A DNA stretch of 64,000 nt from Vitis vinifera (GCF_030704535.1 NC_081820.1:25290001-25354000); one strand, 5' to 3'; positions 38,675-52,184 are shown, counted from the first letter of the stretch. A program made the numbers and translations. The notes: generated by a model from the sequence alone, not told the origin.

Positions 38675-38694
38675 TATTTAAAGGGGGTCACCTC
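38675..38694 (+). promoter_or_regulatory. 20-bp TATA-like segment missing from copy 1
   Basis: TATTTAAAGGGGG at 38675-38687 looks like a TATA box. A short frame starting MAEISVPL follows 72 bp later (38747-38812, 21 codons). In copy 1 the 20 bp are absent (junction 204/205) although the frame remains (257-322). It may be a stranded promoter and first exon of an unidentified gene. Confidence 0.35.
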
Positions 38695-38946
38695 AGCCTA
38701 GCCAATTAATACTCAATTCTGAGCTCGGACCCCATCACTCGCAGCTATGGCAGAGATCTCTGTGCCCCTAATCTCTTTACCACCTTCACACCCATTTGAT
38801 TTTTTCATCTGAATTTCACATTTTCTCGCTTATCATTCTGGAGCTTCATCAATATAATCTGTAAAGTTTAGATTTCCACAAAGTCCTCTCTTTTTAAGCG
38901 TGCTTAAGCTCATCTAAAAGTGCTTTTATGAGAATCACTTATCAAC

Positions 38947-40164
38947 TATTTCTTTAAAAAATAAATACTACAAAGAGTTTTTCAAATTTTTAAAAATATT
39001 TCATAAATTTTGTTAAACCCCTTTTTTTTTTTAAAAGACACTTTTCATGTTAAAAGCACTTGCTAAAATTATTACCAAACAGACTTTTAGTATTGTTTCA
39101 TAACACATGCTGTGGCTGAATTATATTAGATATATTGGAATGCTATAGAACGATCTATGTATATATTCTTATCCTCTTTTATTTGTACCCAATCTCAAAT
39201 GCAGCACATTAATAATATTGATTCCCATTTATTGGAGAAGAGGTTCCATATCAGGGTGCAAAGGAATATGACATAGGCTAATATTGTGTAGCACGTACCT
39301 TTTTCTGGCTTCTTTACGCACTCAATTTCAGATTACATGTCATTACTCATCCTATTTCTTTAAAAAATAAATACTACAAAGAATTTTTCAAAATTTTAAA
39401 AATATTTCATAAATTTTGTTAAACCCTTTTTTTTAAAAAAAAGACACTTTTCATGCTAAAAGCACTTGCTAAAATTATTACCAAACAGACTTTTAGTATT
39501 GTTTCATAGCACATGTTGTGGCTGAATTATATTGGATATATTGGAATGCTATAGAACGATCTATGTATATATTCTTATCCTCTTCTATTTGTACCCAATC
39601 TCAAATGCAGCACATTAATAATATTGATTCCCATTTATTGGAGAAGAGGTTCCATATCAAGGTGCAAAGGAATATGGCATAAGCTAATATTGTGTAGCAC
39701 GTACCTTTTTCTGGCTTCTTTACGCACTCAATTTCAGATTACATGTCATTACTCATCTTATTTCTTTAAAAAATAAATACTACAAAGAATTTTTCAAATT
39801 TTTAAAAACATTTCATAAATTTTGTTAAACCCTTTTTTTTTTTAAAAGACACTTTTCATGCTAAAAGCACTTGCTAAAATTATTACCAAACAGACTTTTA
39901 GTATTGTTTCATAGCACATGTTGTGGCTGAATTATATTGGATATATTGGAATGCTAGAGAACGATCTATGTATATATTCTTATCCTCTTCTATTTGTACC
40001 CAATCTCAAATGCAGCACATTAATAATATTGATTCCCATTTATTGGAGAAGAGGTTCCATATCAGGGTGCAAAGGAATATGGCATAGGCTAATATTGTGT
40101 AGCACGTACCTTTTTCTGGCTTCTTTACGCACTCAATTTCAGATTACATGTCATTACTCATCTT
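38947..40164 (+). repeat. Three tandem 406-bp units (one in copy 1)
   Basis: Units begin at 38947, 39353 and 39759, exactly 406 bp apart, and are nearly identical. Copy 1 has a single unit at 457-869. The triplication therefore followed the segmental duplication, or copy 1 collapsed. Confidence 0.93.
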
Positions 40165-40280
40165 CAGCCTGCATTTCGCACCTTTTGCTTCACAATTTCC
40201 ACACACAGGTTTTGACCAATTCATGGAAAATCTAGATTCCCCATATTTTATATTTAATGGGAGTGAAGCTTCGGAAATCT

Positions 40281-40413
40281 AGCAAGCAAAATATATTCAT
40301 AAATAAATTAAAATAGACATTGCTCATAGATACGTACTGAAATACAATGTATGGTATTATCGGCATAATTCATGTAGTATTATGGTCCTATCACATCTAC
40401 CACATTTCACATT
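40281..40413 (-). pseudogene. Relic of an LRK10L exon-1 end, copy 2
   Basis: Copy of the relic at 987-1120, nearly identical to it and homologous to 44040-44140 (gene A2 exon 1/intron 1 border). Confidence 0.55.
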
Positions 40414-41222
40414 TCTAAAGATAAAAGAGATAGAGTCCTATAAATATAAGGACCAACTTACTTTTAGTGTCAAGAAAATTGACTCGATGGTTTTATTTGA
40501 AAAGTCATATTCAATAAATAAAGCATCAAAATTGACCACATGTACAATGGTCCACAAAAATTATTGAAGGAGTGTGATGGCTGTAGGAGACCATTTTAAA
40601 ATTTTGAATATTTAATTACTCCTACAATTTTATGCTCATAATGAATTATAGTAATAGACATATACCAAGGAAAGGTTTGAGCTCTCAAATTGTTCCTTCT
40701 TTGTTAATTCTTTCTCTATTAAAATGCAACTTTTGATTTGAGAGCCTGATTTAAAGTGTGAAGGGTAAGATCAAAGTCCTAATTAAATTTCAACAAGGAG
40801 TAGAAATCTATGAATGGAGAAATCAAAGTGTCCACTAATTCGAAGAACCATATATGGAATGGTGCAATCATATGTCCAAGAATGTAATTGTAACCTTTAG
40901 AGGGCCCAAGGACACTTCTCTAACAAAAACTATATGGAATTACTTACAAAAGAAATGTTGTAATTGGCACTATTGTTCCTTGAAAGCCCAGATTACTACT
41001 AGCAACAAGTTATAACAAAATAACTTACTTGAACATCTACAACCCTAATAATTATTTTTGTAGAATACTTGAAAAAAAAAATAGAACTTCAAAGGAAATG
41101 GAGGATTTTCTTTGATAATTTTACGGGCAAGCAAGAACACTATTCAAACATCTAAAATGATATTTTATTACTTGTACATAACCTTTCTTACAAGGAACCA
41201 AACTATTGTTTGAAGTAGAAAC

Positions 41223-41228
41223 TTTATT
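41223..41228 (-). terminator. Poly(A) signal of gene A2
   Basis: AATAAA on the minus strand about 95 bases after the A2 stop. Confidence 0.5.
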
Positions 41229-41322
41229 TTATTACATACACTGATCTCATAGAAACCTTACACATAAGACACAATCACACATTATTATTGGATTACAAAA
41301 TAAGCAACTAGATGGAGTAGGA

Positions 41323-44300
41323 CTACCTTCCATTTAAGCTGATTGTACCCATGGAATTGGATGATGAAATTGGTACCTCTACCATGGATTGCTCATGATT
41401 CTCGATAGACCATAGAGTTGGCTTAGGAGGCATTTTCAATAGTTCAATAGCTCCTTCAAGCATCTCCAATGTTTTGCTCATTGAAGGACGATTCACAGGC
41501 TTCATTTGTACACACCATAGCGCAACTATCACCATTTTCCTTACATACTTTTTTTCATCCTCAGTGGCATCTCCCATTTCCATGTCCTCTCCTTGATCAT
41601 ATCTATCATAAATCCATGATGGGAAATATATTTGACTTGAATGCCTTGCAAATGCATTCACATTCTTCCTTTTTCCCACCATTGCCAATAACAACATTCC
41701 AAAACTATAAACATCAGCCTTAAATGATACACCTCCAATGTTTTTGTAGAACAATTCAGGAGCAATGTAGCCCAAGGTTCCTCTAGCAGCAGTGACTGAT
41801 ACAATACTTTCATCTGTTGAGTATAATTTTGCAAGACCGAAATCTGAAACTTTTGGTGTGAAGTCTTCATCAAGAAGAATGTTGTGTGGCTTGATATCAA
41901 AATGAAGAATTTGCATATCACACCCTTGATGTAAGTATTCGATCCCACGTCCTACTCCAAGTGCAATCTTGTATAATCTTTCCCAACTCAAAGGAATGTT
42001 GTTTCCTTGATCAAGAAAAACAAACTTATCAAGAGATCCATTGGGCATGTAGTCATATATAAGGGCCCATTTTGATCTCTGTATGCAAAATCCAACAAGT
42101 CTCACCACATTAACATGATGAATTCTTCCAATTGTAGCAACTTCATTGATAAAATCTTGCCCATTAGCCTTTGACATAACCAACATTTTCACAGCTACAA
42201 TGCGGCCACTTCGGAGTTTTCCTTTGTACACAGAACCAAAACCTCCTTGACCTAATTTATGCTTAAAATTATAAGTCATCTTCTTTATGTCCGAATATGT
42301 GTATTTGATTGGTTGAAGATTTTGGTAGTTATGTAGGAATTCTTCAATATCATCATCTAATGATAAGTGTCTCCGTCGAAACTTGTAAATTAAATAGGCA
42401 AAGAGGCACAAAATACCAATCACAGCTCGTCCGATAATGATCATGGCTACATATAAATCACATGTTATAGATATGAAAAACGTCAGAGGAAGATTTATAA
42501 TCATCTAACCACATTCAATCATCAAATCCAGCAAATAGAATTAGTTTTGAAATGGTCATTTCACCCATATCTTAGGTTTTGGATTTCCACTCAAACATAG
42601 TTATGTGACTCTTTTTCTTTTGGGTGACAGCATGATATACATAAAGGATGGAATAATCAATTGAGAAATTTTTTTTTGTTGTACAAAATTAAGGAATGAA
42701 ATTAGATGCCAAATTCCAACTATATTCTTCAATTTCCTTGTACTCTAACAAATTTGGGAATAATTTGAAATCAAATACATCACAAATTTTTTTAAAAATA
42801 ATAATAATTTTATTTGAAAGAAAATTTCTGAATTTCACAAATTGGAATTTCAATTTATGATTCATCTTGTACAACCAAATGCATTGCCAAACTTGATTGT
42901 CGGCTTTTATCTTGAATGAAAGGATTCCAAAAGTGCCAGGCAAAAAGAGGTATAAGACGTGTGCAATTATATACTTATTGAGATCTGGAAGCCTTACCCA
43001 TGAGTTGAAATATCAAGACTGCCCCAGCTGCAAATATGAGAGGAACAAAAATTATTAAGTTCAAGAAAAGAAAGATTCATACATATGATAGATTTAAAAT
43101 GAGCAAGAAACAAATACAAGAGAAATATTATTACTGCTATTGGTTTTGATTAAAAATTAGGAAGAGATGGATAGGATAGAAGAGAAAGGGTAATATTAAT
43201 AATAATAATCATCATCATAGTTATTATTAGTTAAGTGGACGAAAAATCCAATCATTTATTATACTATTGATTAATTTAAATATATTTTCTTTATTCAGCT
43301 ATGACCTCAGTCTCAAATGTCTTATAATATTTTTAAAATTTTTAGAAATTTATTATATATATTTAAATTAAAAATAAAATTAAGCACATACCACATACTG
43401 ACTATTGTGGGATTGAATGTGTAATTTAGAATATCAGTTCTTTATTTTATTCATTTATCGTGAACTCCAAAAATAAATTATCATTTCATTTTATCATCAA
43501 ATTAATAATTTTTTTTTATTATTATAAAGAACTTGTCAAAGCTTACCTTGTAAAGTTGTTACGCCTCCATCCGAAAGATATCCGAAGTCTGCAGGTTGAA
43601 ATTCAGTAAATATGGTCAATGGTAAAAGTAGAAGAAGCTTTTGCATTTTGCTCTATGTGACTGCCAACTAGACAATGATATTAAGCAGCCCACAGGTACC
43701 ATCTTGAAATTAATGGAATGAAAATAAAAAAATAAAAAATAAATAAAAATCTCTATCTTTCTTCTACAACAAATGGAACTAATAAGCCTTACATTCGATA
43801 AAACGGTCCACACCTAATATAGCTCCTGTTAACAGAAAAACAACATAAATTGAATTTAACATGAGAAAGATAATAGAAGTAAAAATGAACATGAAAGATA
43901 ATAAAAGTAAACTCCCAAAGTCTCACTGATAAAGAGAAAGAACCATGTCAGAAAGTTCCGACCTGCAAGATCAAACCAATTAAGCAAATATTATTAGTTA
44001 TAAAATGTTGAAGGGACTTATGCTTGCAAGCAAAATAAATACATGAATGGATAAAAATAAACATTGCTCATACGTTTGGTGCACTGTACGGTATAATTGC
44101 TATAATCCAGCAAGCAGTTTAGCCCTTTCACCTCGCATTCGCTTTTGCAGCGGAAGCCAAAAAATGAAAGATCAAGCCCCAGAAGCAGCACTTCTTGCAA
44201 ATCTGACATTGAAAGATTGCCGTGCTTCAAGAATCGAGTAGCAATAGTCCTGAGGATGGTGCATGAATACTTAATCTCTCCCACCTCCATGTATAAATCT

Positions 44301-44800
44301 CCGACTAGTGCATAAACATATGCTTGTGAGGAAGATGAAGTCACATTGCTTCTGTTGCAAGGAGTGATAGGAATATAGTTGCCATCACTTATTGGCTGCT
44401 CGCAGTTCATCAAAACCGTTGTATTGGTCACTTCCTCCCAATTTGTATCATATGAACCCAAGCTGTAATATGACAAGGAATACAGAGGAGTTGAGAGACA
44501 GTTGCCGTTTTCGACCCCAGGATCCACTACCCGAATGGTATAGTGATCGTAGTTGATATCAGCAACATAGAATTTCCCATGGTCCAGGTTTACCATAGTA
44601 CGATTGTTTTCGCAGACCAATTCATAATCAGGATAACCACACCCAGATGGATCACCTTTCAATCGGAAAGGGTTGCTGATGTTTTGAATCTCTCCACAAG
44701 AAGAGGGTTTGCAAGTCTGGTTTCCATTAACAGCACAAATTGCAAGCAAGAAAGTGTGGAAGAGCGCTAACGCCACAAGTTTTGCTTCTCTAAACATCAT
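41323..44800 (-). CDS. LRK10L-type receptor-like kinase A2 (spliced, 640 aa)
   Basis: Duplicate of A1. Exons are 44800-44074, 43588-43547, 43027-42998 and 42446-41323 (1923 nt, frame closed, GT-AG introns). Signal peptide and GUB_WAK ectodomain come first, here with the usual [11 protein letters not shown]. Then a membrane segment and a non-RD kinase (HFDIKPHN). The kinase exon differs from A1 at only about nine residues, but the ectodomain differs at more than fifty. Two ectodomain sites are notable: the Cys of [10 protein letters not shown] in A1 is Tyr here, and additional N-glycosylation sequons appear (NTT, NVT, NYT). Kinase changes at usually conserved spots: LLLEMV is LLLAMV (Ala521) and MDRPSM is VNRPSM (Asn585). 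Core catalytic residues remain, so it is probably an active kinase, though possibly altered. Confidence 0.93.
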
Positions 44801-45685
44801 AACATTTGAGAGAGATACGGAGTTGGAACTCTTCAGTTTTATGTTTAATTTAAGAGAGAGATATCAAATTATCCCCCAACAGGCTTGCGGTCCCAATTTT
44901 CCTGCAAGGTGAAAGAGTGTGAAATGAGCCTTATTGACTGTTATAGTCAACTACTTTGATTTTTCTCTGTGTGGATAACTTCACATTGAAGAAACGCATA
45001 CCCACCCTCTGTTCATGATCAGGTTCAATCATTAGAGGCTTCTGAATTAGCATAATGAAAATGAAAATCAAGAATCACTATATTTGAAATTAATTTTTTT
45101 TTTTTATAAAAAAGGATCTTACTACTGAATTAGCAACTTTCCTCGACATGGCCATAATGTATACCAAATTAACCTTGTACAAATAATGAATTATGTACGG
45201 TATCATGCTAAGTTACCATTTTTCCAATAATTTAAACTTCTATATGTTTTATATAGTTTTTTATTATTTGTATATTAAGTTTTATTTCTTCTAATCAAAT
45301 GCCTACTTTAACTCAAAATTTGATTTTTAAAAAACATACAAAATAAATTAAGGAGGATGGTCCATTTAGATTTAAATTATAATAAATGAAGTATTATTAA
45401 ATTTTAGAGTAGGTAATGTGACTTACATATGTATAAATTAAATGGAATACTTACATTTTGAAAGAGACAAAATAAACATATACATGTGATACAGGGTGAA
45501 AGGACATTGTTATAAAGTGAAAATGTATTAGTAAAATGTACCACCGCAGTAATCCTCCTTCCTACAATTCTTCTCTATAAATTTTCAGGCTAATCTCCTC
45601 GCGATATTTGTATCTCCCTTTCCTCTTTCTTTCCTATCCCAGAGATTTCTGTCCTTGGCAAAAATCACAAATTCCTTCCATAAAA
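44801..45685. promoter_or_regulatory. Divergent promoter between A2 and B2
   Basis: 885 bp between start codons, almost identical to 5523-6421. The B-side TATA box is kept; small indels occur near 45090 and 45428. Confidence 0.7.
45576..45582 (+). promoter_or_regulatory. TATA box of gene B2
   Basis: tataaat, same context and distance to the ATG as in B1. Confidence 0.6.
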
Positions 45686-48600
45686 ATGGATCGATATCTC
45701 TGTTTGTTTTTGTTCTTGTTTCTGACCTTGTTTGTGGAGATGAGAGGGGGCCGAGATGAGTGCATGACATCGAATGGTTGTGGCGACCAGGGTCCACTCA
45801 TCCGGTTCCCTTTCAGTCTAAAACACCAGCCACACCACTGTGGATATCCGGGATTTGAGTTATCTTGCTCTGAGAATAATAAGACCATGCTAGACCTGCC
45901 AGTTTCGGTAAAGCTCTTGGTGAAGAAAATAGCTTACAAATCCCGGGAAATCATTGTCCAGGACCCGGATAATTGCCTTGCGAGACAGCTTCGAAACCTC
46001 AATTTAGCTGCCTCCCCCTTCCTCTTCAAATTTGAACGGGACTTCACCTTGTTCAATTGTTCCTCAGACAAAACAGAATCATCTCGTTTTCAGTCCATCC
46101 CTTGCCTTTCTATCCCTGGTAACCCAGTTTATGCTGTTTATTCCAACGGACTTGTCCAATATACGGATCTATCCTCTTGCCGCAGGCTTTACAACGCTTC
46201 AGCTCCAGGTAATCGAGATTATGGGGATTATATGTTCAATGGAAGTGCATTTTCTTTGAAGTGGTCGAAATCAATATGTGGAAGCTGCCCAGAAGGAGGA
46301 AAAATATGCAGACTGAAGAAGAGTAATAGCAGGGAACCAGAAACTGAATGTATTAAAGGTAAAGAGACTGCATCTTAATTCCCCATTCATCTTCTATTCA
46401 TCTTCTTTTCATCTTTCATGCTCACCTCATATCCTCTACTATGATTTAATATACAAATGCTCCATTTTGGAATTAAAAAAAAACCATTGTAAAGGATATG
46501 AGCTGATAAATTCTGCTGATTGAATTTGCGTTTTATTGGGATTTTGAAAATCTGAAAAAAAAAAAAAAAAAAAAAGAAGAAGAAGAAAGGAGAATAATTT
46601 GATTACAAGGGATAAAATAATCTCTAAATCTGAAAAAATAATTTAAAATAATTAGTGAAAATAATTTTTTACATTTCAAAACTCCTGTTAGATGAATTTT
46701 TGGTTAAAGTAATATATTGTTTTTCTTGCATTTCACCTCAAAACATCGAGCTAAACTAATGGATCCAAACTAAGGCCTTTTCTTTTCTTTCTTTGAATTT
46801 TTAGCGCTCAATAAAATTAAGGGAAATTATTGAACAAAGAGTTAAATGTTTATTTGGATTTAGTTTTTTGAAAAATTAAAGAAATAAAAGAAAAATGTTA
46901 AAAGTTCTTTTATAATGGATTCTTTCCTACCTACTTACAATTAATATTTTTCTTTATTTTCTTCTTATTTTTCCAAGGACGTGAACCTAAAAATACAAAG
47001 TAATACAATTGATATTCATTTTCTAGTTTTAATGGTTATCCACATAGATGACTTTTCCCTTATACCTAACATGAGAAGTTCGATGTTAATGGTCAATCGA
47101 ATCGCCAAGTGTCATCGTACCTACCAATTGGATCACTGTATATAATGGTATAGAATAAGGATAGAGATTTCTTCACATTCCTTTTACATAGAGTTTCATT
47201 TTTATTTTTATTTTTATTTTTGTCATAAAATTGGATGAATTTGTGTTTAGGGAGTCATGAAGACAATACGGTATTATGAAACATAAAACTATGATACATA
47301 ATAGGGATTAGAAGGGTATGTTTTAATTTCCACTACAAGTTAGGATAGAGTAAGTAGCAGAATTGGTATTGCCTCAAAAATGAACCATAGAATACAAGAA
47401 AGGGACCCAAAAAGATAAGGTTGAAGCCTAGAATAAAATTAATTAGATTAAAATCATATTACATGAACATGTAATTTAGCATGTTTTTATTAATTCCAAG
47501 AGCATAACAAGCTAATTACTTTTTTTTTCTTAATTTTTTATAGGTGTATCGAAGAAATTAATTGTGACAGGTAATATTCTATTTATACATATTTTATTAT
47601 AGAGATAAAGATTCTTAATTTGGTTATTTTACCTATTTATTTAAATAAAAAGTTTAAGTTTTCTTCTTTTTATTTATGCAGGTGCAATCTTTGGTTTCTT
47701 TCTTCCCATGTTAGTAATTGTTGTGGCTTATCGAGTCTATAGCTCAAATAAAGTAGAAAGAGATAATAGAGTAAAGGTTAAAAAGTTTCTAGAAGACTAT
47801 GAAGCTCTCAAGCCCTCAAGATACTCCTATGCTGATATTAAAAGGATTACGAGTCAATTCAAAGATAAATTAGGGGAAGGAGGATATGGAACAGTGTACA
47901 AAGGAAAGCTTTCAGATGAAGTTTTTGTTGCAGTAAAAATCCTTAACAATTCTCAAGGAAATGGGGAAGAGTTCATTAATGAAGTAGCAACAATGGGTAC
48001 AATCCACCATGTTAATATAGTTCGTTTAGTTGGATTTTGTGCTGATAGATTTAAACGAGCTCTAATTTATGAGTACTTACCAAATGAGTCATTGGAGAAG
48101 TTCATATTTTCAAAAGTTGTCAAGAACTATTCACTTAGTTGGAAGAAACTTCAAGAAATTGCTATAGGTATAGCAAAAGGAATTGAGTATCTTCATCAAG
48201 GTTGTGATCAAAGAATCCTTCATTTTGATATCAAACCTCATAATATTTTACTTGACCACAACTTTAATCCAAAGATTTCTGACTTTGGTTTAGCCAAATT
48301 GTGCTCCAAGGAACAAAGTGCAGTCTCTATGACAATTGTAAGGGGAACAATGGGCTATATCGCTCCAGAAGTGTTATCTAGGAATTTTGGGAATGTGTCT
48401 TATAAGTCAGATGTTTATAGTTTTGGAATGTTGTTACTTGAAATGGTTGGAGGAAGGAAGAACATTGATGTTAGTGTAGAGAGTACTAGCCAAGTATATT
48501 TCTCAGAATGGATTTATAATCATTTGGATATAGGGGAAGAATTGCATATTCGAATTGAAGAAGAAGGAGATGTTGAGATTGCAAAGAAATTAGCAATTGT

Positions 48601-48790
48601 GGGACTTTCATGTATTCAGTGGTGTCCAGTGGATCGTCCTTCCATGAAAATTGTGGTTCAAATGTTGGAAGGAGAAGGAGACAAGTTAACCATGCCTCCT
48701 AACCCTTTTGCTTCAACAGTTCCAACAAACTTGAGCAAGCCAGGTAGAGTTTTTCAACAAGAGTTGGCAATAATTTCAGAACTAGAGTAA
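45686..48790 (+). CDS. LRK10L-type receptor-like kinase B2 (spliced, 602 aa)
   Basis: Duplicate of B1. Exons are 45686-46358, 47544-47570 and 47682-48790 (1809 nt, frame closed). The exon-1 donor is the standard AAAG|GTAAAG. Signal peptide, GUB_WAK ectodomain (HHCGYPGFELSC; CGSCPEGGKIC), membrane helix with a Pro (residue 242), kinase P-loop GEGGYGTV (Gln in B1), Lys319, HFD with Asp416, DFG 434-436. The ectodomain matches B1 closely except for one patch: NGL for YLS and a longer GNRDYGDYMFNG stretch where B1 has EDFMFIE (a four-residue indel). Intron 1 differs from B1 by a ~190-bp indel and a poly-A/GAA tract at about 46557-46590. Confidence 0.93.
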
Positions 48791-48833
48791 AAATAATTGT
48801 CTATATGTTCAACTTATTATGAATGTATAGTTT

Positions 48834-48839
48834 AATAAA
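48834..48839 (+). terminator. Poly(A) signal of gene B2
   Basis: AATAAA about 45 bases after the stop. Confidence 0.5.
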
Positions 48840-51800
48840 AATTCATATTGTAGTTGTTCAACATCATAGCATCTTTATTTATATTTCTGTTAATTGAACA
48901 TATGATTGTATAAAATGATTATACCAGTGGCTCAATTGATGTTAGATTCCAGAAGTTCTTATTCCCATGTATGTATTTCTTGTGTATTAAATTTTAATGA
49001 ATATGTCCAAGAATATTCTCGCAACCCAATTTATAGTTCAGCTACACACAACTCTATAGATCACCTTTCAATCAACTAAGAGTAACTAATGTTCATCACA
49101 TTCAAGATAGAAAGTATTGCACGAAATAGTAATAGAATTAGATCTAGGAAACTTGGAAATAAGAGTCCCATCCACTACACCCATATAGAGTTTCTTTTGT
49201 TTTTTTTTTTTTTTCTTTTTTACCTTTACCACTTTTTTATTGGATTGAGAAGTAAGCCTAATTAGTTATGTAATGACTAAATTATACTGAATGGTGAAGG
49301 CTCGTTGGAGAACTTTGCATCGAATAAAATGGAGATCGATTTCGATGTGTTTACTTCTTGCATGAAACACTGGATTTGCTGCTAGCTAAGTAGCACTTTG
49401 GTTATGACACCATATCAATGGTGAAGATAGGGCAGGTATCCTAACAATAAAGGAGCTAGAGAGTCAGGTGAATGCTTGATCTTGAGGATTTATCAATACA
49501 AATTACCAATGGACCATATGTACTAGACCACGAAAAATATTAGATTGTGGGAGAAATGAGCCATATGATATGTGACCATGTAGTAATCGTTGAGAAAGGA
49601 AAAAAACATGGACTCAATAGATTATGTAATAATAATAATAGACTCAAACTCTCTCAATATATGGTACATATTGTTTAACCTAAACAACAAAAAGCCCAGT
49701 GGCTAAGGAGCTTGCAAATAAGCTTGTCTTAGCCGAGAGGTCTGAGGGTTCCTCCATGTGTTTAAGATTAACTGCATTTAGGCCAGAACATCAAATCAAT
49801 GGAACAATCTACTCTGTTTCACTAGGCCAAGCCCAATGGTAGGTCCATAGGCAGAGCTTGGATCATGTGCTAGTCAGGCTGGGTTAGGCCTGATACAGAC
49901 CTAATTTGATCATGGCAGCCCAATAAGATAATTATTTTCCTTGTTTTGTGTTTTTCTAATTTTTTTTGTTTGTAGTAATTAATTATATTATAAGCATAGC
50001 AATCATTGTAACTATTTTTGTTATTAAATTTTTTTGTTCCATTATTTCAGAATTTCTAATTTTATTTGATAAATTAATTCTTCTTTATCATCTATTAAAT
50101 CTTTACTTAAACTTATTTTATTATAAGTTTATTTATTTATTTTTATTCCATTTTCTTCTTACAACTTTCGTGTCCTTATTTATGTTTTCCATAAATATAA
50201 CAATAATTTAAACAAAAATAATAATTACTTGGAGATATACCAAACAAAACATACACTTCTTCAATGAAAAAAGTGACACAAAATTAAAATATAAATTCTA
50301 AAGAATTAAGACTAAATTAAAACAAATTTAGAATTGTAGGATTTTAAAAAAAAAATATTTGATAAATTTTAGCTTTTTAAGCTATTAAAGTAAAATGAGG
50401 GTTTATCCCTTATTCTTTAATAATATATGAAAAATTATTTATATAATAATGAAAAAAACATTGGAACATTTTCTTAGTTCTTTTAAAAAATTTCTAGTTG
50501 AAAATTATTAAGGTAGTAATGAAAACTATAAATTATCATTCTTTCTTCTTCTTCTTATTCTTTACCCTACTGCAAAATTCTTTATCTCTATATCCAGTGA
50601 GTCAATTCTTTTGAAGGTTTTTCTTTGCATTTGAAGGACTTTAATTCTTTTACAATGAGCAATGTGGAATAGGCTAGATGAGGGAAGAGGTCATGACCTT
50701 CTCAACTCAGCTTCATCTTTATGGAAAAGTAGGTAGTGTATTTCTAGAAAGGGAGAAGGAATTTTTTTTTTTTGCTTTTGTCTTGCTTAAGTGACCATAA
50801 AGGCCACCAAATTGAAAAATGAAGCACTACGTTTGATGATGCATGTAATGCCGCTAGTTTGCAGGGAAAGGATAGTAGGGAATTAAGCTAAATTTATCAA
50901 AAATTATATTCAAAGGTTAAATCCCGAATATCATGTCTTTATCTTCGTGTAGGAAAGGAAAAAAAAAGTGTAAAATGAGTTTAAAATAACATATAAATAT
51001 AATTTATTAATTTTAAATTTATTTTTTAATTTTTTTCTCTATTTTATTTTCATCGTATTCTCTCAAATTTTCTAAGAACTAAATATAGCTTTAGTTTTAG
51101 GAGTTTCTAACTTCAGTTTTTTATCCAAAAACCTCAAAAGAAATTGAGCACATGAAATAATGTTTTTCTTAAAAATTCCTCATATATACTAAGTGGTCAT
51201 CATAAAAAATAAACTATGACTTGTAACTGAAGCATAAGCATTCCCAATCCCATCCTCCCCACAAAAAAAGAAACAATAACATTGTCCAATTGCTTCCTAC
51301 TTTCTTACTTTTAGGGTCTGCCTTTCTTGAAAGGGCTCCGTTTGCAGATCAGATTTTTAGTTTTTAAAGACAGGGTCTCTAGAATTAATATGCAGTATTT
51401 GGTCCTTAAAGGCCCAGCAAACCCATGGGCTAGCTGGCAGGGTAGGGCTAGCTAGCTTGGGTTTGGGCTAGCCTAACACGTTTGAGGCCTACCATCATCA
51501 GAGCCCAATTTGGCCGAGGAGGCAACTTTATGGTCAACACAAACTACTTGGGCTAGAGCTTTTTGTTTATATGAATTGCTATTATTACTATGTTTATTTG
51601 TGCAATTAGAAATCATGTGCATGAGATTGATGAAGACTTGACCATTGTTGATATTGGAATATTAATTGAATTTATAGATAAAATAGAAATTTAATGTTGG
51701 GGATAATCACGTAGACCACTTGTTCATTCTTCTCTAGGTAGTTTCATATATTAAGGATTAAAATATCTGAAATTAGATAAATATTGGTTGTTGAAATCTA

Positions 51801-52184
51801 TGTACAAAAATAAAAAGTATTTTTAGTAATTTTGTTTAATTTTAGATAAATTTTGATAATTAATGTTTTTATATTTACAAATGATATTTATATTAACTCA
51901 AGAAAAAAGAACAAAATACAATACCAATGGCTATGAATGTTTATTTCTTATTTTAAACTTAAAAATAATTAAAAAGACAACTTAACGCTACAACATTAAG
52001 TTATTGGAGAAATAGTCAATTTCAAAAAATAGCTTTCAAACAAGTTTTTCATTTTCTTGTTTTATAAAAAGAAAAATAGGGTAGTAGAGCATATGAATGG
52101 AATTTTCTCAGAAAAAGTTTCATGTATGTTGTCAAATGGTAAATTGAGCAAAAAAAAAAAAAAAAAATTATAAATTCCCGCATC
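48840..52184. other. 3' flank of pair 2, no gene seen
   Basis: Collinear with 9623-12650. It includes the short form of the TAA microsatellite (49627-49642) and the possible SINE remnant (49695-49900). No ORF with coding character; 49966-50211 is a hydrophobic low-complexity artefact. Confidence 0.55.
51178..51550. mobile_element. ~370-bp segment present only in copy 2
   Basis: Copy 1 passes directly from the left flank (about 11968) to the right flank (cttgggctagagc versus tttgggctagagc, about 12005) with a short unrelated filler. Part of the segment (51281-51480) resembles the dispersed repeat at 25291 and 25858. Probably a transposable-element insertion; no clear terminal repeats. Confidence 0.5.
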
